Assembly: GCF_900186465.1 (NCBI RefSeq)
Contig: NZ_LT891947.1
Coordinates: 51,956-115,955 of the forward strand
DNA length: 64,000 nt
Direction: 5' to 3'
From: Centipeda felix
GTDB taxonomy: Bacteria; Bacillota; Negativicutes; Selenomonadales; Selenomonadaceae
Part shown: piece by piece, positions 33,466 through 42,855 of the stretch
How the letters are laid out: every line of letters starts with the position of its first letter
Numbering within the stretch: position 1 is the first letter of the stretch
The notes under the pieces: generated by a model
Seen by the model: only the letters and a program-made list of their open reading frames with translations
What the model was told of the DNA's origin: nothing
Databases searched by the model: none
Translations under genes and position numbers: made by a program

Positions 33466-34146
33466 ATGCGACACCTGCGCCGCAGCAGTGCCGCTGTACT
33501 GGTCGTGTTGCTCATGTTCTGTGCATATATGGGCTTCGGATACTGGAAGAAACATACGCCCGAGGCAGCACTTGCACATATCGCCCATGCTGTTGCGGCG
33601 GAGGACCGCGTGACCTTCGATCAATACGTCGATACGGATGCCGTCCTTGCGTGGCTCTCTGAGGATGCGGCGGCACTGCTCACGGAGAACATCGACGCCC
33701 TGCACACGCGCCATCCGAGCGATTGGTTCTTTCGCCACGATGCCGCCTTCATGGAGCAGTATATGGCGGAGCGGCGCGCGGCGGACATTGCCTTTGTGCG
33801 TGCCGCGCTGGACTACTACTTTGACTCCTCGCGTGTACCGATCTCGCGCACAGACGGCACGGCGCGGTGGGCGTCCGACGAGATGCGTGCCTTTTCCGCT
33901 GCCTACAGCGTGACTGTGGGAGCGGTGCGCACGGACGGCGACCGCGCCTATGCGGATGCTGTACTGCATGGCAGCGACAGCACCTACGGACGGCTTCTGC
34001 CGGCGGCGGCCTTTACGCTGGAGCTGGCACGCATGGCGGACGGGCGATGGAAACTCGTGCGCATACGGACGGCGGCGGATGAGAACGGATTCTTCGCTCT
34101 CGTCGATGCGGCGGAGCGATACTGGGCTCTTCAGGGCTGGGACTAA
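33466..34146 (+). CDS. Membrane-anchored DUF2939-like protein
   Basis: A 226-residue protein with one N-terminal membrane helix (SSAAVLVVLLMFCAYMGFGYW) and the EAALAHIAHAVAAEDRVTFDQYVDTDAVLAWL pattern seen in DUF2939-type proteins. The rest looks like an alpha/beta periplasmic domain. AAAGGAG eight bases before the ATG at 33466 chooses this start over earlier in-frame ones. Function unknown. Confidence 0.6.
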   Translation: MRHLRRSSAAVLVVLLMFCAYMGFGYWKKHTPEAALAHIAHAVAAEDRVTFDQYVDTDAVLAWLSEDAAALLTENIDALHTRHPSDWFFRHDAAFMEQYMAERRAADIAFVRAALDYYFDSSRVPISRTDGTARWASDEMRAFSAAYSVTVGAVRTDGDRAYADAVLHGSDSTYGRLLPAAAFTLELARMADGRWKLVRIRTAADENGFFALVDAAERYWALQGWD

Positions 34147-34161
34147 TAGAAAAGGAAGGAA

Positions 34162-34587
34162 ATGCAGACGATGAAGAAGTACGAACTGACGAAAGAATAT
34201 TTGACTGGAATCGATATGATCGACAAAGAGCACGGAAAGCTCTTTGATCTCGCGAACGAGTGCTATGAGCTCGTGATGGATGATGCGGGCACTGACCACT
34301 ACGACCGCATCGTGGAGCTCATCGACGAGCTGCGCGACTATGCGGCGACGCATTTCGCCCATGAGGAGGAGTACATGGAGCGCGTGCAGTACGAGCGGCG
34401 CTTCAGCGAGCGGTATCAGCATCTGCGCTTCATCCAGAAACTGAGCGAGGTCGATCTGGACAGTGTGGATGAGAACCAGCAGGAGTATCTGCTCGGCATC
34501 CTCGACTTCCTCGCGCGCTGGCTCTATGGACACATCAAGGTGATGGACTGCCGTATCCCAAAGGAAGAGGACGCCGCAGCAAAGTAA
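34162..34587 (+). CDS. Bacteriohemerythrin, first copy, with a His-to-Glu ligand change
   Basis: A 141-residue four-helix hemerythrin. Iron ligands visible are H24, H64, E68, H87, H124 and D129; the remaining position, His in the usual HxxxH pair and in the next gene, is E83 here (FSERYQHLRF). It binds O2 or senses O2/NO in anaerobes and microaerophiles. A start at 34171 (MKKYEL) would match the paralogue better. Tandem with a second copy 63 bases downstream. Confidence 0.85.
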   Translation: MQTMKKYELTKEYLTGIDMIDKEHGKLFDLANECYELVMDDAGTDHYDRIVELIDELRDYAATHFAHEEEYMERVQYERRFSERYQHLRFIQKLSEVDLDSVDENQQEYLLGILDFLARWLYGHIKVMDCRIPKEEDAAAK

Positions 34588-34650
34588 TTAGCATATTTCT
34601 CATACCAAAGGAGTAGCCGCTCAAAGCAGACGAAAGAGGGAAAATGCGCC

Positions 34651-35058
34651 ATGAAGTATGAGTTTACGGATGACTATCTGACGGGGATTGCATCGGTCGA
34701 CCAGCAACACGCAAAGCTGTTCGATCTGACGAACGAGTGCTACGAGCTCGTGATGGAGGATGCGTCGGAGGATAAGTACGATAAGATCGTCGCGATCCTC
34801 GATGAGCTTGCCGCCTATGCCGGCACGCATTTTGCGAGCGAGGAGGCGTATGCCGAGCGCGTCGGCGACCCGCACCGTTTCAGCCATCGCGCGCTGCACC
34901 TGCGTTTTATGAAAAAGGTCGGAGAGATTGACCTCGCCAAGGTGGACGAGAATCAGCAGGAGTATCTCCTGAACATCCTCGATTTCCTTGCGCGCTGGCT
35001 CTTTGACCACATCAAGGGGCGTGACTGCCATCTGCCGCACGCAGACGGCGGGAAGTGA
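34651..35058 (+). CDS. Bacteriohemerythrin, second copy
   Basis: A 135-residue hemerythrin with a complete diiron ligand set: H20, H60, E64, H79, H83, H120 and D125. It is about half identical to the preceding gene, so the pair arose by tandem duplication. A strong terminator follows at 35088-35120. Confidence 0.88.
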   Translation: MKYEFTDDYLTGIASVDQQHAKLFDLTNECYELVMEDASEDKYDKIVAILDELAAYAGTHFASEEAYAERVGDPHRFSHRALHLRFMKKVGEIDLAKVDENQQEYLLNILDFLARWLFDHIKGRDCHLPHADGGK

Positions 35059-35087
35059 GCGCAAAACAGAGGGAAGCACAGACAAAA

Positions 35088-35120
35088 AGACCGCGCAGTG
35101 AGCAACTGTGCGGTCTTTTT
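35088..35120 (+). terminator. Terminator after the hemerythrin pair
   Basis: AGACCGCGCA (35088-35097) pairs with TGTGCGGTCT (35107-35116), then TTTTT. Confidence 0.82.
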
Positions 35121-35413
35121 GCTGTGTATTTGTAGGAGAGTATGGGAGAAGCCGTACGGTGAAGAACGGCTCCTGAGGAAGGCTAACAGGAAATCCCTCA
35201 GGCGTTCCTCAAAACTGTGATGTAAGTATAGCATATAAGAGAATGAATTTCAATAGCGTAGAAGAAAATTTTTCATAAAACTTTCATTGAAATGTGTCAT
35301 AAACAGTGACAAATTGGGAAAAAGGTCTGTAGGCAAGAAACGGGAAAGATTTTATAATGTACGTAGGACAAAGGAACTGTCCAAACAACTCATAAGGAAA
35401 TGAGGTGATCGTG
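35121..35413 (+). other. Intergenic region with promoter for the small unknown gene
   Basis: About 290 AT-rich bases. A -10 TATAAT at 35354-35359 with a weak -35 (TAGGCA, 17 bp) is the best promoter candidate for the gene at 35414. A possible hairpin GAGGAACGCC-like inverted repeat lies near 35172-35215. Nothing else recognised. Confidence 0.4.
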
Positions 35414-35776
35414 ATGTCTGTACTATCACTTGCATCCGTACTCGACGATCCTGCACGGCAGATCCCCGTTCCGCTGATTATGCGGACGGCGACACCAACG
35501 CTTGCACAGGATGGGATTAACGTCGGCGATATCCGTTCGCAGCACTTTGCTCAGCGTGAGCAGATCCGCCTGCTGGCACGTATGGGGGAAGATGCGTACG
35601 CAGTAGACATCGAGTCCTTGGCGCGCTCGCTTCACTCGCTGGAGGAGGACATCCGCAAGGAGGCGTCGCGTGAGGTATTCGGTGATGCGTATGTGGTTGA
35701 ACTGAGTACAAAGGCACAGCAGGCGAACACGGCGGCGGGACAGACGTACCGCGCTGCGTTTGCACAGCAGAACTGA
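35414..35776 (+). CDS. Small protein of unknown function
   Basis: A 120-residue, mainly helical protein without signal peptide or membrane segment. ATGAGGTGAT precedes the ATG. The sequence has REQIRLLARMGEDAYAVDIESLARSLHSLEEDIRKEASRE, which could form a coiled coil. It has its own promoter and a strong terminator, so it is an independent unit. Family not recognised. Confidence 0.5.
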   Translation: MSVLSLASVLDDPARQIPVPLIMRTATPTLAQDGINVGDIRSQHFAQREQIRLLARMGEDAYAVDIESLARSLHSLEEDIRKEASREVFGDAYVVELSTKAQQANTAAGQTYRAAFAQQN

Positions 35777-35784
35777 AAGCAAAA

Positions 35785-35824
35785 AACAGCGGCAGGAACA
35801 TGATTGTTCCTGCCGCTGTTTTTG
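35785..35824. terminator. Bidirectional terminator
   Basis: AACAGCGGCAGGAACA (35785-35800) pairs with TGTTCCTGCCGCTGTT (35805-35820), with A-run before and T-run after; serves the small gene and the convergent DUF4132 gene. Confidence 0.85.
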
Positions 35825-35839
35825 TGCTGTGCTTCTTCC

Positions 35840-38800
35840 TTACTTCCTCACGCGGATCTGGTCGAGGATGAACGGATCCTTGATCTTGCCGTCCTCGGCA
35901 AAGAGGATGATCTTCGACAGGATCTCCGCCGTCTTCGGATCCTCGTCGAGGAACGGGAGGAAGAGACGCCCGCGATGCTGGCTGTGGACGGGCAGAACGT
36001 TGATCATCGCGCCCGCCTTCTGCTGGATGATGCCGCTGCCGAGGTGGACGGTGTAGTCGCCGAGCTTGCCGTGGATGTGCGCGTGCGCACCCTCGAGCCG
36101 CACGTTGTCCAGTTTGAACAGCGGCAGGTTAAACTGGACGATGGCGCGGCGCATCTCGATGGTCGAGTGGCTCGCCTCGGGATCGACGCCGCCGACGTGT
36201 GCGACGGAGACGACAAGATCGACGTCACGCATGACCTCGCTGAAGATGAGATCAGGGACATCGTCGATCGGCAGCCGCTTGAAGGTTTTACGGTCGAAGA
36301 ACTCCACCCACTCCAGTGTCGGCGCCTCGATGTCGGCGGGCGAGTACCAGTCGGCGAGTGCGTAGATGCGTGCGATAATGTTCGCCTTGTAGTAGATGCG
36401 CTGCAGCCCCTCACTGCCGTCGATGACCCAGCGGCGCGTCTTGAGCAGAGCAACGGTCTTTGCGGGCTGCACCTGATGCCCCGCATAGCGGTGGCTCGAC
36501 TCCTTGCCGTGCTCGTCCGCCGTCTTGATGTAGAGCTCGCGGAATACCTGCTTGAACGGCTGACGGATCTCCTTTTCAAAAAGATATTTCTGGTAGTCCG
36601 CCCATGTGCCGCTCTCATAGAGATCGAGCGCGTGGGCGATCTTTACCTCTGCGTCCTCCGCGAGCTCCGTGCGCGTGCCGTCCGCAGCGACGAGCGCACC
36701 GTCCGCATAGAAGCCGAGAGCTGCGCCCGTCTGAAACACGAGCGGTTTCAGCAGCGGTGCAATGACGGGGTTGTGCTCCATGACGTTTGCAATCTCGCGG
36801 GCGAGGAGCGGCGTGCCGTCCTCCATCATCTCCTCGAGCATCTTCTTTGCGCGGCGGTACTGCTCCTTTAGATTCTTCTCTGCGTCCTTCAGCTCGAGCA
36901 CGTAGGCGTTCTTCTTCAGCTTCGCGGGGACGGCCTTCAGCGGCTTCCCGCCCTTCGTGCAGATGAGCGACACTGCGCCGTCCTCTGCGACGGAGAGGGA
37001 GAGCGCGACATCCTCGACCTCCTTCGGGGTGAAATGATCGGCGTGCGCCTTGATGAGCTCCGTCTCCGCCGTCCACACGAGGCGCGTCACATCGTCAAAT
37101 CCGCAGGCGCGCGCGAGGTTCGAGAGGGCGATCTCCACCGCCTTCTCCTCACTCGCACGGCGCTGCGCCCCGAACTGCTTGCTTTCCTTGAGGAAATTTT
37201 GGAGGAACACATAGCGTGCGAGCATATCCTTATCCCGTGCGCGTTTCAGCGGGATCAGGCCGCAGCACATGACGAGATCTTTGTTGCGCTTCGCCGTGAT
37301 TTCCTTCTCCACATCGGCGAGTTTCAGCGCACCGCGTACGGCATCGGCAAATTTGCGTGCTCGCGCGTGCTTTGCGCCGTTCGAGATGTACTTTGCCGCG
37401 TCGTAGAGACTCTCAAAATGCGCCTTGCCGAGCTCCTTGTACGCCGCTTTGAACCAGTCGATGTCGAACGCGCCCTCCTTCAGATCCTCGATCGGGATGG
37501 GCGTGTATTTCGCGATCATGCTCGCGCGTTCCTTTGGGATGTCGCTCATGTGCGCTTGGAAGTAGTAGCAGCCGCTCGCCATACTGCGCCAGCCGAGGTA
37601 TGCCTCGATGAGCGGGATCCACTGCGGCGCGTACATCGCCGCCTCGACGAGGCGCTGCTGGGCGATGCCGGCGTCCTTCAGCGCCGCCTTCAGGTCGGCG
37701 GCCGTCTCGCCCGCGTGCGGGTGGCTGACCTTCAGCAGGTGGCTCAGCGTCGATGCCTTTGCCTCGTCCGAGCCCGCGTACCAGCTGCGGCGGTCGAGCT
37801 TCAGCGCACCGAGCGCCTGCAGGATGCGCACGAAGAGCTGGATGCCCTCGACGCGTAGGATACTGTCCACGGCGGCGGAGTGGAGCGCGGGTGTATCGCC
37901 GCGCCGCAGCTCTGCCGTGACGATGCTGTCGACGACGCGCTGTCCCTCCTCCTTGACAAAGGAAAGCACATCCTCCGTCTGTGCGCCGCGGCATTCGGGG
38001 TCATTGCGGTCGGGGAGCGCACCGCTCCGATAGCGCTCGAGCACGCGTATGCGGTTCTGTTCGACCTTTTTCTGATTGCGGCGTGCGTCCTTATCCATAT
38101 CCTCCGCCTGCACGCCGAGGAGCATCTTGTAGAACGCGTCCTTCTTCTCCATGCCGAGGAGGTGTGCCTTTGCATGCTCGATGATGCCCGTCAGGCCGCC
38201 CTCGGGTTCCCCTCCCGCGCGCAGAAGGACATCCTCGATCCGCTCCGCGAGCCGCAGGCGCAGGGCGTAGGACTGTGCGAACTCCGCATCGTCCGCGTAG
38301 AGCCGCGCCCCGTGCAGGGCGGCCTGCATCAGTGCATTGTCGTGCGTGATCCGATACGTGCTCGAACTCCAACGCCCCTTTCGCTCCACGAGGTAGAGCT
38401 TTTCATCATAGCATTCATAGGCGCGGCGCATCAGCAGCAGCCCCGCGGCAAAGACGAATGGGCGGTTCTCCTCGGCGTGCGTTTCATAGAGCACGCGGAT
38501 GACGTTTTTCCCCGTCTGCCGTCCGACGTACCCCTCGCCGAAGTAACTCAGCTTCTGCGCGGCAAGGGCGGCGGGGAACGCCGTCCAGTCCCGCCCCGTG
38601 ATGCGCGTCAGCCCCTCCGTAAAGAGGGCATCCTCCGCCTTTGCCATGAGAACGGCGATGGCGAGCTGATAGAGCACGCGGAAGTCTTTGATCTCCTTTC
38701 GATAGAACTCCTCCCAGACCTCCGGGAGCGGGTAGTCTTTGATATTGTTGGGTGCCCTCTTCGTGTGTTCGGTATCCGCGCGCTCGTAAAAGCCCGAGGC

Positions 38801-41011
38801 CAGCGTCGTCTCCTCCCTGCCGTTCCAGCGGCTCTTGTACTCATAGTCCTCGTGTTCCGTGTAGAGCGCGTCGAGTTTTTCGACGATCGTGAGCAGTTCC
38901 TCGTCCGTGCACGGGAAAATATCCTCGAGCGTGACGGTATTGACGACGTGTACGATGTTCGTCGCCGCATCAAAGCCCGCCGCGACCGCCGCATCCGCTG
39001 TGTCATGGAGGTCAATGGTGAAGTCGGGCACGTATGCCGCATCGAACAGCGCGTCCTCCGCCTCTGCCGCCGCGTCCGTGCGTGCGAGCTCGTCGATCAG
39101 CACCTGCTCGTCCGACGTCGGCTTCTTGATCGTCTGTGCGAGGGCGAGCAGCTCCTCCTGCGGGATGCGCTCGTCCGCCTTGCAGCGCAGGAGCAGGTCG
39201 AGCGCGCCGAGCCGCTTGTTCACGTCGCGCTGCGTGAGGAGGCCTGCCATCGTCGCACGGAGCTGCGCATCGGTCTGCCCGTAGAGGAGATCGAGCACCG
39301 TGCGGCGTACATTCGCCGTCTTGAGGCGCAGCAGGGCGGCGATGTCGCCCTCGTGGCGCGTGACGAAGTCCCCGCCCATGAGACCCTTTGCTGTCTCAGG
39401 TGCCGTGCGGAGCGTGTCGGTAACCTCCGTATCGGGCACCGACGCCGTTGGGTTCTCACGGATGATCCGCGCCGCTGTCTCGGGAGCGAGGCGCAGGAGA
39501 TCGATGAGTGCCTGCTCCTGCACGGGGCTCAGCGGCGCTTTGAGCAGGAGCGGTGCAGCCCGCTGTCCCGTGTAGCAGGCGGAGAGGATGGGCGCGACGC
39601 GATCCGTCAGCGCAGTGCCGGCACAGAGGGCAGCGAGCACCATCGCATTGGACAGTGCTTCCTTCGTCAGCGTCACCCCGTACCACGGGAAAATGCACGG
39701 ACGGTATTCCTCCTCCTTGCGCTTCATGCGCGCATGGGCGCGTTCGCAGAGGTCGAAGAAACGCGTGGCCTCCTCTGCGTTCGCGAAATACGCCTGTGCG
39801 TCGAACTTCTTGACGAAGTCGTCGAGCTCCCGCAGGATGTAGAAATCGCCCGTCACATAGGACAGATAGCAGGCGATTTTCTGCATGTCCGCCGCACTGA
39901 GTTCCGCGTCCGTGATGCCAAGGAGCACGCGCTTGGCGACATTTCGCTCGGCCGCGCCGTCCTGCAGGGCGTGCAGGAAGTACGAGACGAGGAGGACGGA
40001 GTGCGGACGCCCCTCCCCAATGATCTCCTCCATGGCGGCGATGAGATCCTTTACGTCGTGCAGCCCCTTGCTCCACAGCCCGACCATCGCCTCGACATTG
40101 TCCGCGCTGTAGACGAAGGCATCTCCCTCCGCGGGATCGCGCAGCACGCGCATGATGAGCGCGAGGAGTTTCTTGTCCACACGCTCGCTGTCCGTGCCGA
40201 TGCCGATGGTCGTCGCGATGGCGCGGCGCACGGACGAGAAACGGATGAGATTATGCGCCTCGATCAGCCCCATGATGTAGACGAAGTGCTCCTGCCGCCC
40301 GCAGTCCATCGTCTCGCAGATCGCCTGCCGCAGACCCTCCTGCAGTTTCCCCGCGAGGAGGAGCTTGCCGACGAGTTCTGCGAGCTCCGTATTGCGCGCC
40401 TTGAAGATGGCGCGGAACACATCGTAGGTGAGGATTTTCGTGTTGTTCTCGCTGAGCAGCATCTCGCGGATGATGGAGAGGACTTCCTCATCGCCGCGGT
40501 CAATCCACACGGCGATCTGCTCGGGCACGAGGAAGCTGCTGCCGTACTTTTCCACATCGTAGGCGCCGCGCAGAATCTGCGGCACGGTCAGTCCGGAGAA
40601 ACGCTGGCGAATCAGCCGCTCTACCAGCGCCCAGATGCGCCCGACGTGCTGATGATAGTCACGCGAGCGGATGAGACGGCGCGTATAGCGGGTTGTGTAG
40701 GGATAGTCGGCGAGATTGTGTGCGATAGCGACGAGATCTTTCCGCAGCGCCTCGCCCATCATGAGGTCAAAGGCGGGGTAGAGCGCGGGCGGCAGGACAT
40801 CATCGTCCACCGTACAGACCACGTCCTTCTTGTTGCGGCGGAAATTCGCCACAACGACATCCCAGTCATAGTCGGGCTCGCCCTTTTTGTCCGTGCGGAA
40901 AAAGAGAAAATTCAGCAGTTTTTGGCTCTGCTCATTCAGCGCGGGCATCGCCTCTTTCAGCTCCGCCAAAAGCGCGGCCATGTCCTCATCGCCCAGATAC
41001 CAGTTGATCAT
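35840..41011 (-). CDS. Giant DUF4132/MolR-like protein
   Basis: A 1723-residue protein. The last roughly 450 residues match DUF4132 (for example TETLIKAH-like ETELIKAHADHFTPKEVEDVALSL, EIRQPFKQVFRELY, DVPDLIFSEVMRDVDLVVSVAHVGGVDPEASHST, RGRLFLPFLDEDPKTAEILSKIILFAED). The rest is helical, repeat-like and probably a HEAT-type scaffold. E. coli relatives YehI and MolR lie in loci with MoxR ATPase, vWA and SWIM proteins; none is present here. GGAGGAAT before the ATG sets the start; the open frame continues to 41146 through a hairpin repeat. Confidence 0.8.
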   Translation of the reverse strand: MINWYLGDEDMAALLAELKEAMPALNEQSQKLLNFLFFRTDKKGEPDYDWDVVVANFRRNKKDVVCTVDDDVLPPALYPAFDLMMGEALRKDLVAIAHNLADYPYTTRYTRRLIRSRDYHQHVGRIWALVERLIRQRFSGLTVPQILRGAYDVEKYGSSFLVPEQIAVWIDRGDEEVLSIIREMLLSENNTKILTYDVFRAIFKARNTELAELVGKLLLAGKLQEGLRQAICETMDCGRQEHFVYIMGLIEAHNLIRFSSVRRAIATTIGIGTDSERVDKKLLALIMRVLRDPAEGDAFVYSADNVEAMVGLWSKGLHDVKDLIAAMEEIIGEGRPHSVLLVSYFLHALQDGAAERNVAKRVLLGITDAELSAADMQKIACYLSYVTGDFYILRELDDFVKKFDAQAYFANAEEATRFFDLCERAHARMKRKEEEYRPCIFPWYGVTLTKEALSNAMVLAALCAGTALTDRVAPILSACYTGQRAAPLLLKAPLSPVQEQALIDLLRLAPETAARIIRENPTASVPDTEVTDTLRTAPETAKGLMGGDFVTRHEGDIAALLRLKTANVRRTVLDLLYGQTDAQLRATMAGLLTQRDVNKRLGALDLLLRCKADERIPQEELLALAQTIKKPTSDEQVLIDELARTDAAAEAEDALFDAAYVPDFTIDLHDTADAAVAAGFDAATNIVHVVNTVTLEDIFPCTDEELLTIVEKLDALYTEHEDYEYKSRWNGREETTLASGFYERADTEHTKRAPNNIKDYPLPEVWEEFYRKEIKDFRVLYQLAIAVLMAKAEDALFTEGLTRITGRDWTAFPAALAAQKLSYFGEGYVGRQTGKNVIRVLYETHAEENRPFVFAAGLLLMRRAYECYDEKLYLVERKGRWSSSTYRITHDNALMQAALHGARLYADDAEFAQSYALRLRLAERIEDVLLRAGGEPEGGLTGIIEHAKAHLLGMEKKDAFYKMLLGVQAEDMDKDARRNQKKVEQNRIRVLERYRSGALPDRNDPECRGAQTEDVLSFVKEEGQRVVDSIVTAELRRGDTPALHSAAVDSILRVEGIQLFVRILQALGALKLDRRSWYAGSDEAKASTLSHLLKVSHPHAGETAADLKAALKDAGIAQQRLVEAAMYAPQWIPLIEAYLGWRSMASGCYYFQAHMSDIPKERASMIAKYTPIPIEDLKEGAFDIDWFKAAYKELGKAHFESLYDAAKYISNGAKHARARKFADAVRGALKLADVEKEITAKRNKDLVMCCGLIPLKRARDKDMLARYVFLQNFLKESKQFGAQRRASEEKAVEIALSNLARACGFDDVTRLVWTAETELIKAHADHFTPKEVEDVALSLSVAEDGAVSLICTKGGKPLKAVPAKLKKNAYVLELKDAEKNLKEQYRRAKKMLEEMMEDGTPLLAREIANVMEHNPVIAPLLKPLVFQTGAALGFYADGALVAADGTRTELAEDAEVKIAHALDLYESGTWADYQKYLFEKEIRQPFKQVFRELYIKTADEHGKESSHRYAGHQVQPAKTVALLKTRRWVIDGSEGLQRIYYKANIIARIYALADWYSPADIEAPTLEWVEFFDRKTFKRLPIDDVPDLIFSEVMRDVDLVVSVAHVGGVDPEASHSTIEMRRAIVQFNLPLFKLDNVRLEGAHAHIHGKLGDYTVHLGSGIIQQKAGAMINVLPVHSQHRGRLFLPFLDEDPKTAEILSKIILFAEDGKIKDPFILDQIRVRK

Positions 41012-41039
41012 CGTATTCCTCCAGTTACTATACGCCAGC

Positions 41040-41222
41040 ATGATGCAGCGCTCCAAAGCGAACCTTAGTGAAGCAAGTGAGAAAAGTGCGTGTTCTGCCC
41101 CCTGTGGACTTCTTTCGTTCAAGCGAAGCGCGTTTAAGAAGTCCACAGGTATTTAGGCAGATAAGCGCACGATCACTTGCGCAACGAGGTGTTCGCGTGG
41201 AGCGTGCAGCATCGCATCAGAT
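41040..41222 (-). repeat. Large-hairpin repeat family, copy 2
   Basis: Nested inverted repeat: outer CGCTCC/GGAGCG and GCGAACC (41058-41064)/GGTGTTCGC (41188-41196), middle GCAAGTGA (41073-41080)/TCACTTGC (41173-41180), inner CCTGTGGACTTCTT (41101-41114)/AAGAAGTCCACAGG (41136-41149) around the conserved 20-base loop, then GGTATTTAGGC. It lies about 30 bases upstream of the DUF4132 gene, in its likely leader. Confidence 0.75.
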
Positions 41223-41241
41223 GAGTGCATAACATCCTCCC

Positions 41242-41664
41242 TCACCACATACGTCCCGCGAGCATCGTCAGACGCACAAAGGTGATCTCATCGTTCTCCT
41301 TCAGCGTGACGGGCGTATCGCACGTCTCGCCGAGCTCCTCCCCGTTCACGAAAATCCGGTAGATGCCGTCCTCGAACGACTGCCGCGCATTCTCGATCGC
41401 CGCCGCCGCACTCTGCACCTGCCCGCGATAGTCCACGCCAAAGCCGACCTTGCCGACCGTGCTCGCATCCGCGATCTCCGCGCTCGTCAGATAGCGGAGC
41501 GCCGTCTCGCCCGTCTCCGCACGCGCGTTGAACCGCGTGACCTCCGCCGTCACAAACGCATCGATCAGTTCGCCGATATCGTGCACCGCGCCAATCTCAT
41601 ACGGGCGCGTCTCGATGGCATCCCTGCGCTTGCCGATGTGCTTTACATTCACCTGTACCTGCAT
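41242..41664 (-). CDS. Small partner gene of the DUF4132 protein, function unknown
   Basis: A 140-residue protein, MQVQVNVKHIGKRRDAIETR at the start and ITFVRLTMLAGRMW at the end, with a middle EDGIYRIFVNGEELGETCDTPVTLKENDEITFV that looks like a compact beta-grasp (ubiquitin-like) or small beta domain. Same strand as and just upstream of the giant gene, separated from it by the hairpin repeat. A start at 41694 is possible. Family not recognised; partnership inferred from position. Confidence 0.5.
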   Translation of the reverse strand: MQVQVNVKHIGKRRDAIETRPYEIGAVHDIGELIDAFVTAEVTRFNARAETGETALRYLTSAEIADASTVGKVGFGVDYRGQVQSAAAAIENARQSFEDGIYRIFVNGEELGETCDTPVTLKENDEITFVRLTMLAGRMW

Positions 41665-41707
41665 AACCCTGCCTTTCGTATCGAAAAGACACAATAACTT
41701 ATCTTAA

Positions 41708-41869
41708 GGAAGCACTGATAAATTCGGTACAACCATCTTGACGCATCTTTTTTGCCCGCACTTCGGCGGAAAATCCTCCACAGAGCACCACTCTGCGTCC
41801 GGTTTTCCACCTCGTTCGGACGAAAAAATCTACGCCAATCTGGCAGACCTCATTTTATCAGTGTTTCCT
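41708..41869 (+). mobile_element. MITE-like element, copy 2 (162 bp)
   Basis: AGGAAGCACTGATAAATTC start and TTTATCAGTGTTTCCT end; flanked by TTA/TTA. Same family as copy 1. Between it and copy 3 lie about 130 AT-rich bases with a 21-codon frame (41932, MADDEYHQKIDF) without a good ribosome site, perhaps the stub of a lost gene. Confidence 0.8.
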
Positions 41870-42003
41870 TATATTATAGTATAGTTGAAGGATTCATACA
41901 ATAAGAAGGACATTTGTTGTCAATGCGTCATGGCGGATGATGAATATCATCAAAAAATTGATTTTGGATTAAGGGAGGGGCGATTTTTACGATAATATTG
42001 TTA

Positions 42004-42166
42004 AGGAAGCACTGATAAATTCAGCACTACCATCTTGACGCATCTTTTTTGCCCGCACTGTGTCGGCAAATCCTCCACATAGCCCTTGCTATGCGTCCGG
42101 TTTGCCTCCTTGTTCGGACGAAAAATCTACGCCAATCTGGCAGACTTCATTTTATCAGCGATTCCT
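42004..42166 (+). mobile_element. MITE-like element, copy 3 (163 bp)
   Basis: Full-length copy with AGGAAGCACTGATAAATTC and TTTATCAGCGATTCCT ends, 26 bases upstream of the next gene's ATG; flanked by TTA on both sides. Confidence 0.82.
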
Positions 42167-42192
42167 TAGAAGAAAAGAAAGGAAGGCTTGAT

Positions 42193-42855
42193 ATGGCATA
42201 TTTGAGTGTACATGGAACAGATGATGCGGCGCGCGTCCACTCATCCGCCGCCAAACCGTCGAAAAAGCCAGTTGATGGAGAAGTTTTTGCCGCGATGCTC
42301 GGCGAGGCGTTGTCGACATCCGATTCCGACGCGAAGCGGAACTCAGTGGAGAATATTTGCAAGTGGTCTGTTGATCCGGAGCATTATCCGGAACCGGATG
42401 ATGAGGCACTCATTGCGGCTCTCTATAACGATGATCTGCGTGATTATTCCACAATGGCGAAGCCGCGTATCGGCGGACGCCTTGTTGTCTGTCAGAAGAA
42501 TCCTGACGGTTCGCTTTTCTACTACCCGCCGCGGGATGCATCATTCGAGGAAAAGCGTGCGTTCGTCGACGCGATGAAGGGGCTTTCACGAGAGGAACGC
42601 TATCAAGTGAACAATCTTATCTCCGATATGTTCGGCTTCTCTCCCTTTCATCCATTTCTGCATCGGCAGTTGCCGCGAACAGCGGGAGATGTGCAGTCGA
42701 GTACACTGTTTGATCTTCTGCGCGATGAAGTGATTAAGGATCTTAAGCAAATGCATGTGGATGATCCAAATCGCCCATGGCGTGAACAGGAAGCGGCGGT
42801 ACTGGACAAGATTTTTGAACGCAGGGAAGCCGCAAAGCGTTCGGCAATACATTAG
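42193..42855 (+). CDS. Unknown 220-residue protein between two MITE copies
   Basis: Soluble protein without signal peptide. Middle: GRLVVCQKNPDGSLFYYPPRDASFEEKRAFVDAMKGLSREERYQVNNLISDMFGFSPFHPFL; the end is helical and charged. GAAAGGAAGG precedes the ATG at 42193; the frame is open back into MITE 3. Its stop codon TAG forms the first bases of MITE 4. Family not recognised. Since MITE 3 covers the region where a promoter would be, expression may depend on the element. Confidence 0.5.
   Translation: MAYLSVHGTDDAARVHSSAAKPSKKPVDGEVFAAMLGEALSTSDSDAKRNSVENICKWSVDPEHYPEPDDEALIAALYNDDLRDYSTMAKPRIGGRLVVCQKNPDGSLFYYPPRDASFEEKRAFVDAMKGLSREERYQVNNLISDMFGFSPFHPFLHRQLPRTAGDVQSSTLFDLLRDEVIKDLKQMHVDDPNRPWREQEAAVLDKIFERREAAKRSAIH

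Noticed and set aside
37880..41068. 1062-codon open frame on the plus strand, opposite the DUF4132 gene
   Set aside because: Composition is Arg/Leu/His/Val-rich and typical of the antisense frame of a GC-rich gene; no ribosome site or known domains, while the minus-strand frame matches DUF4132.
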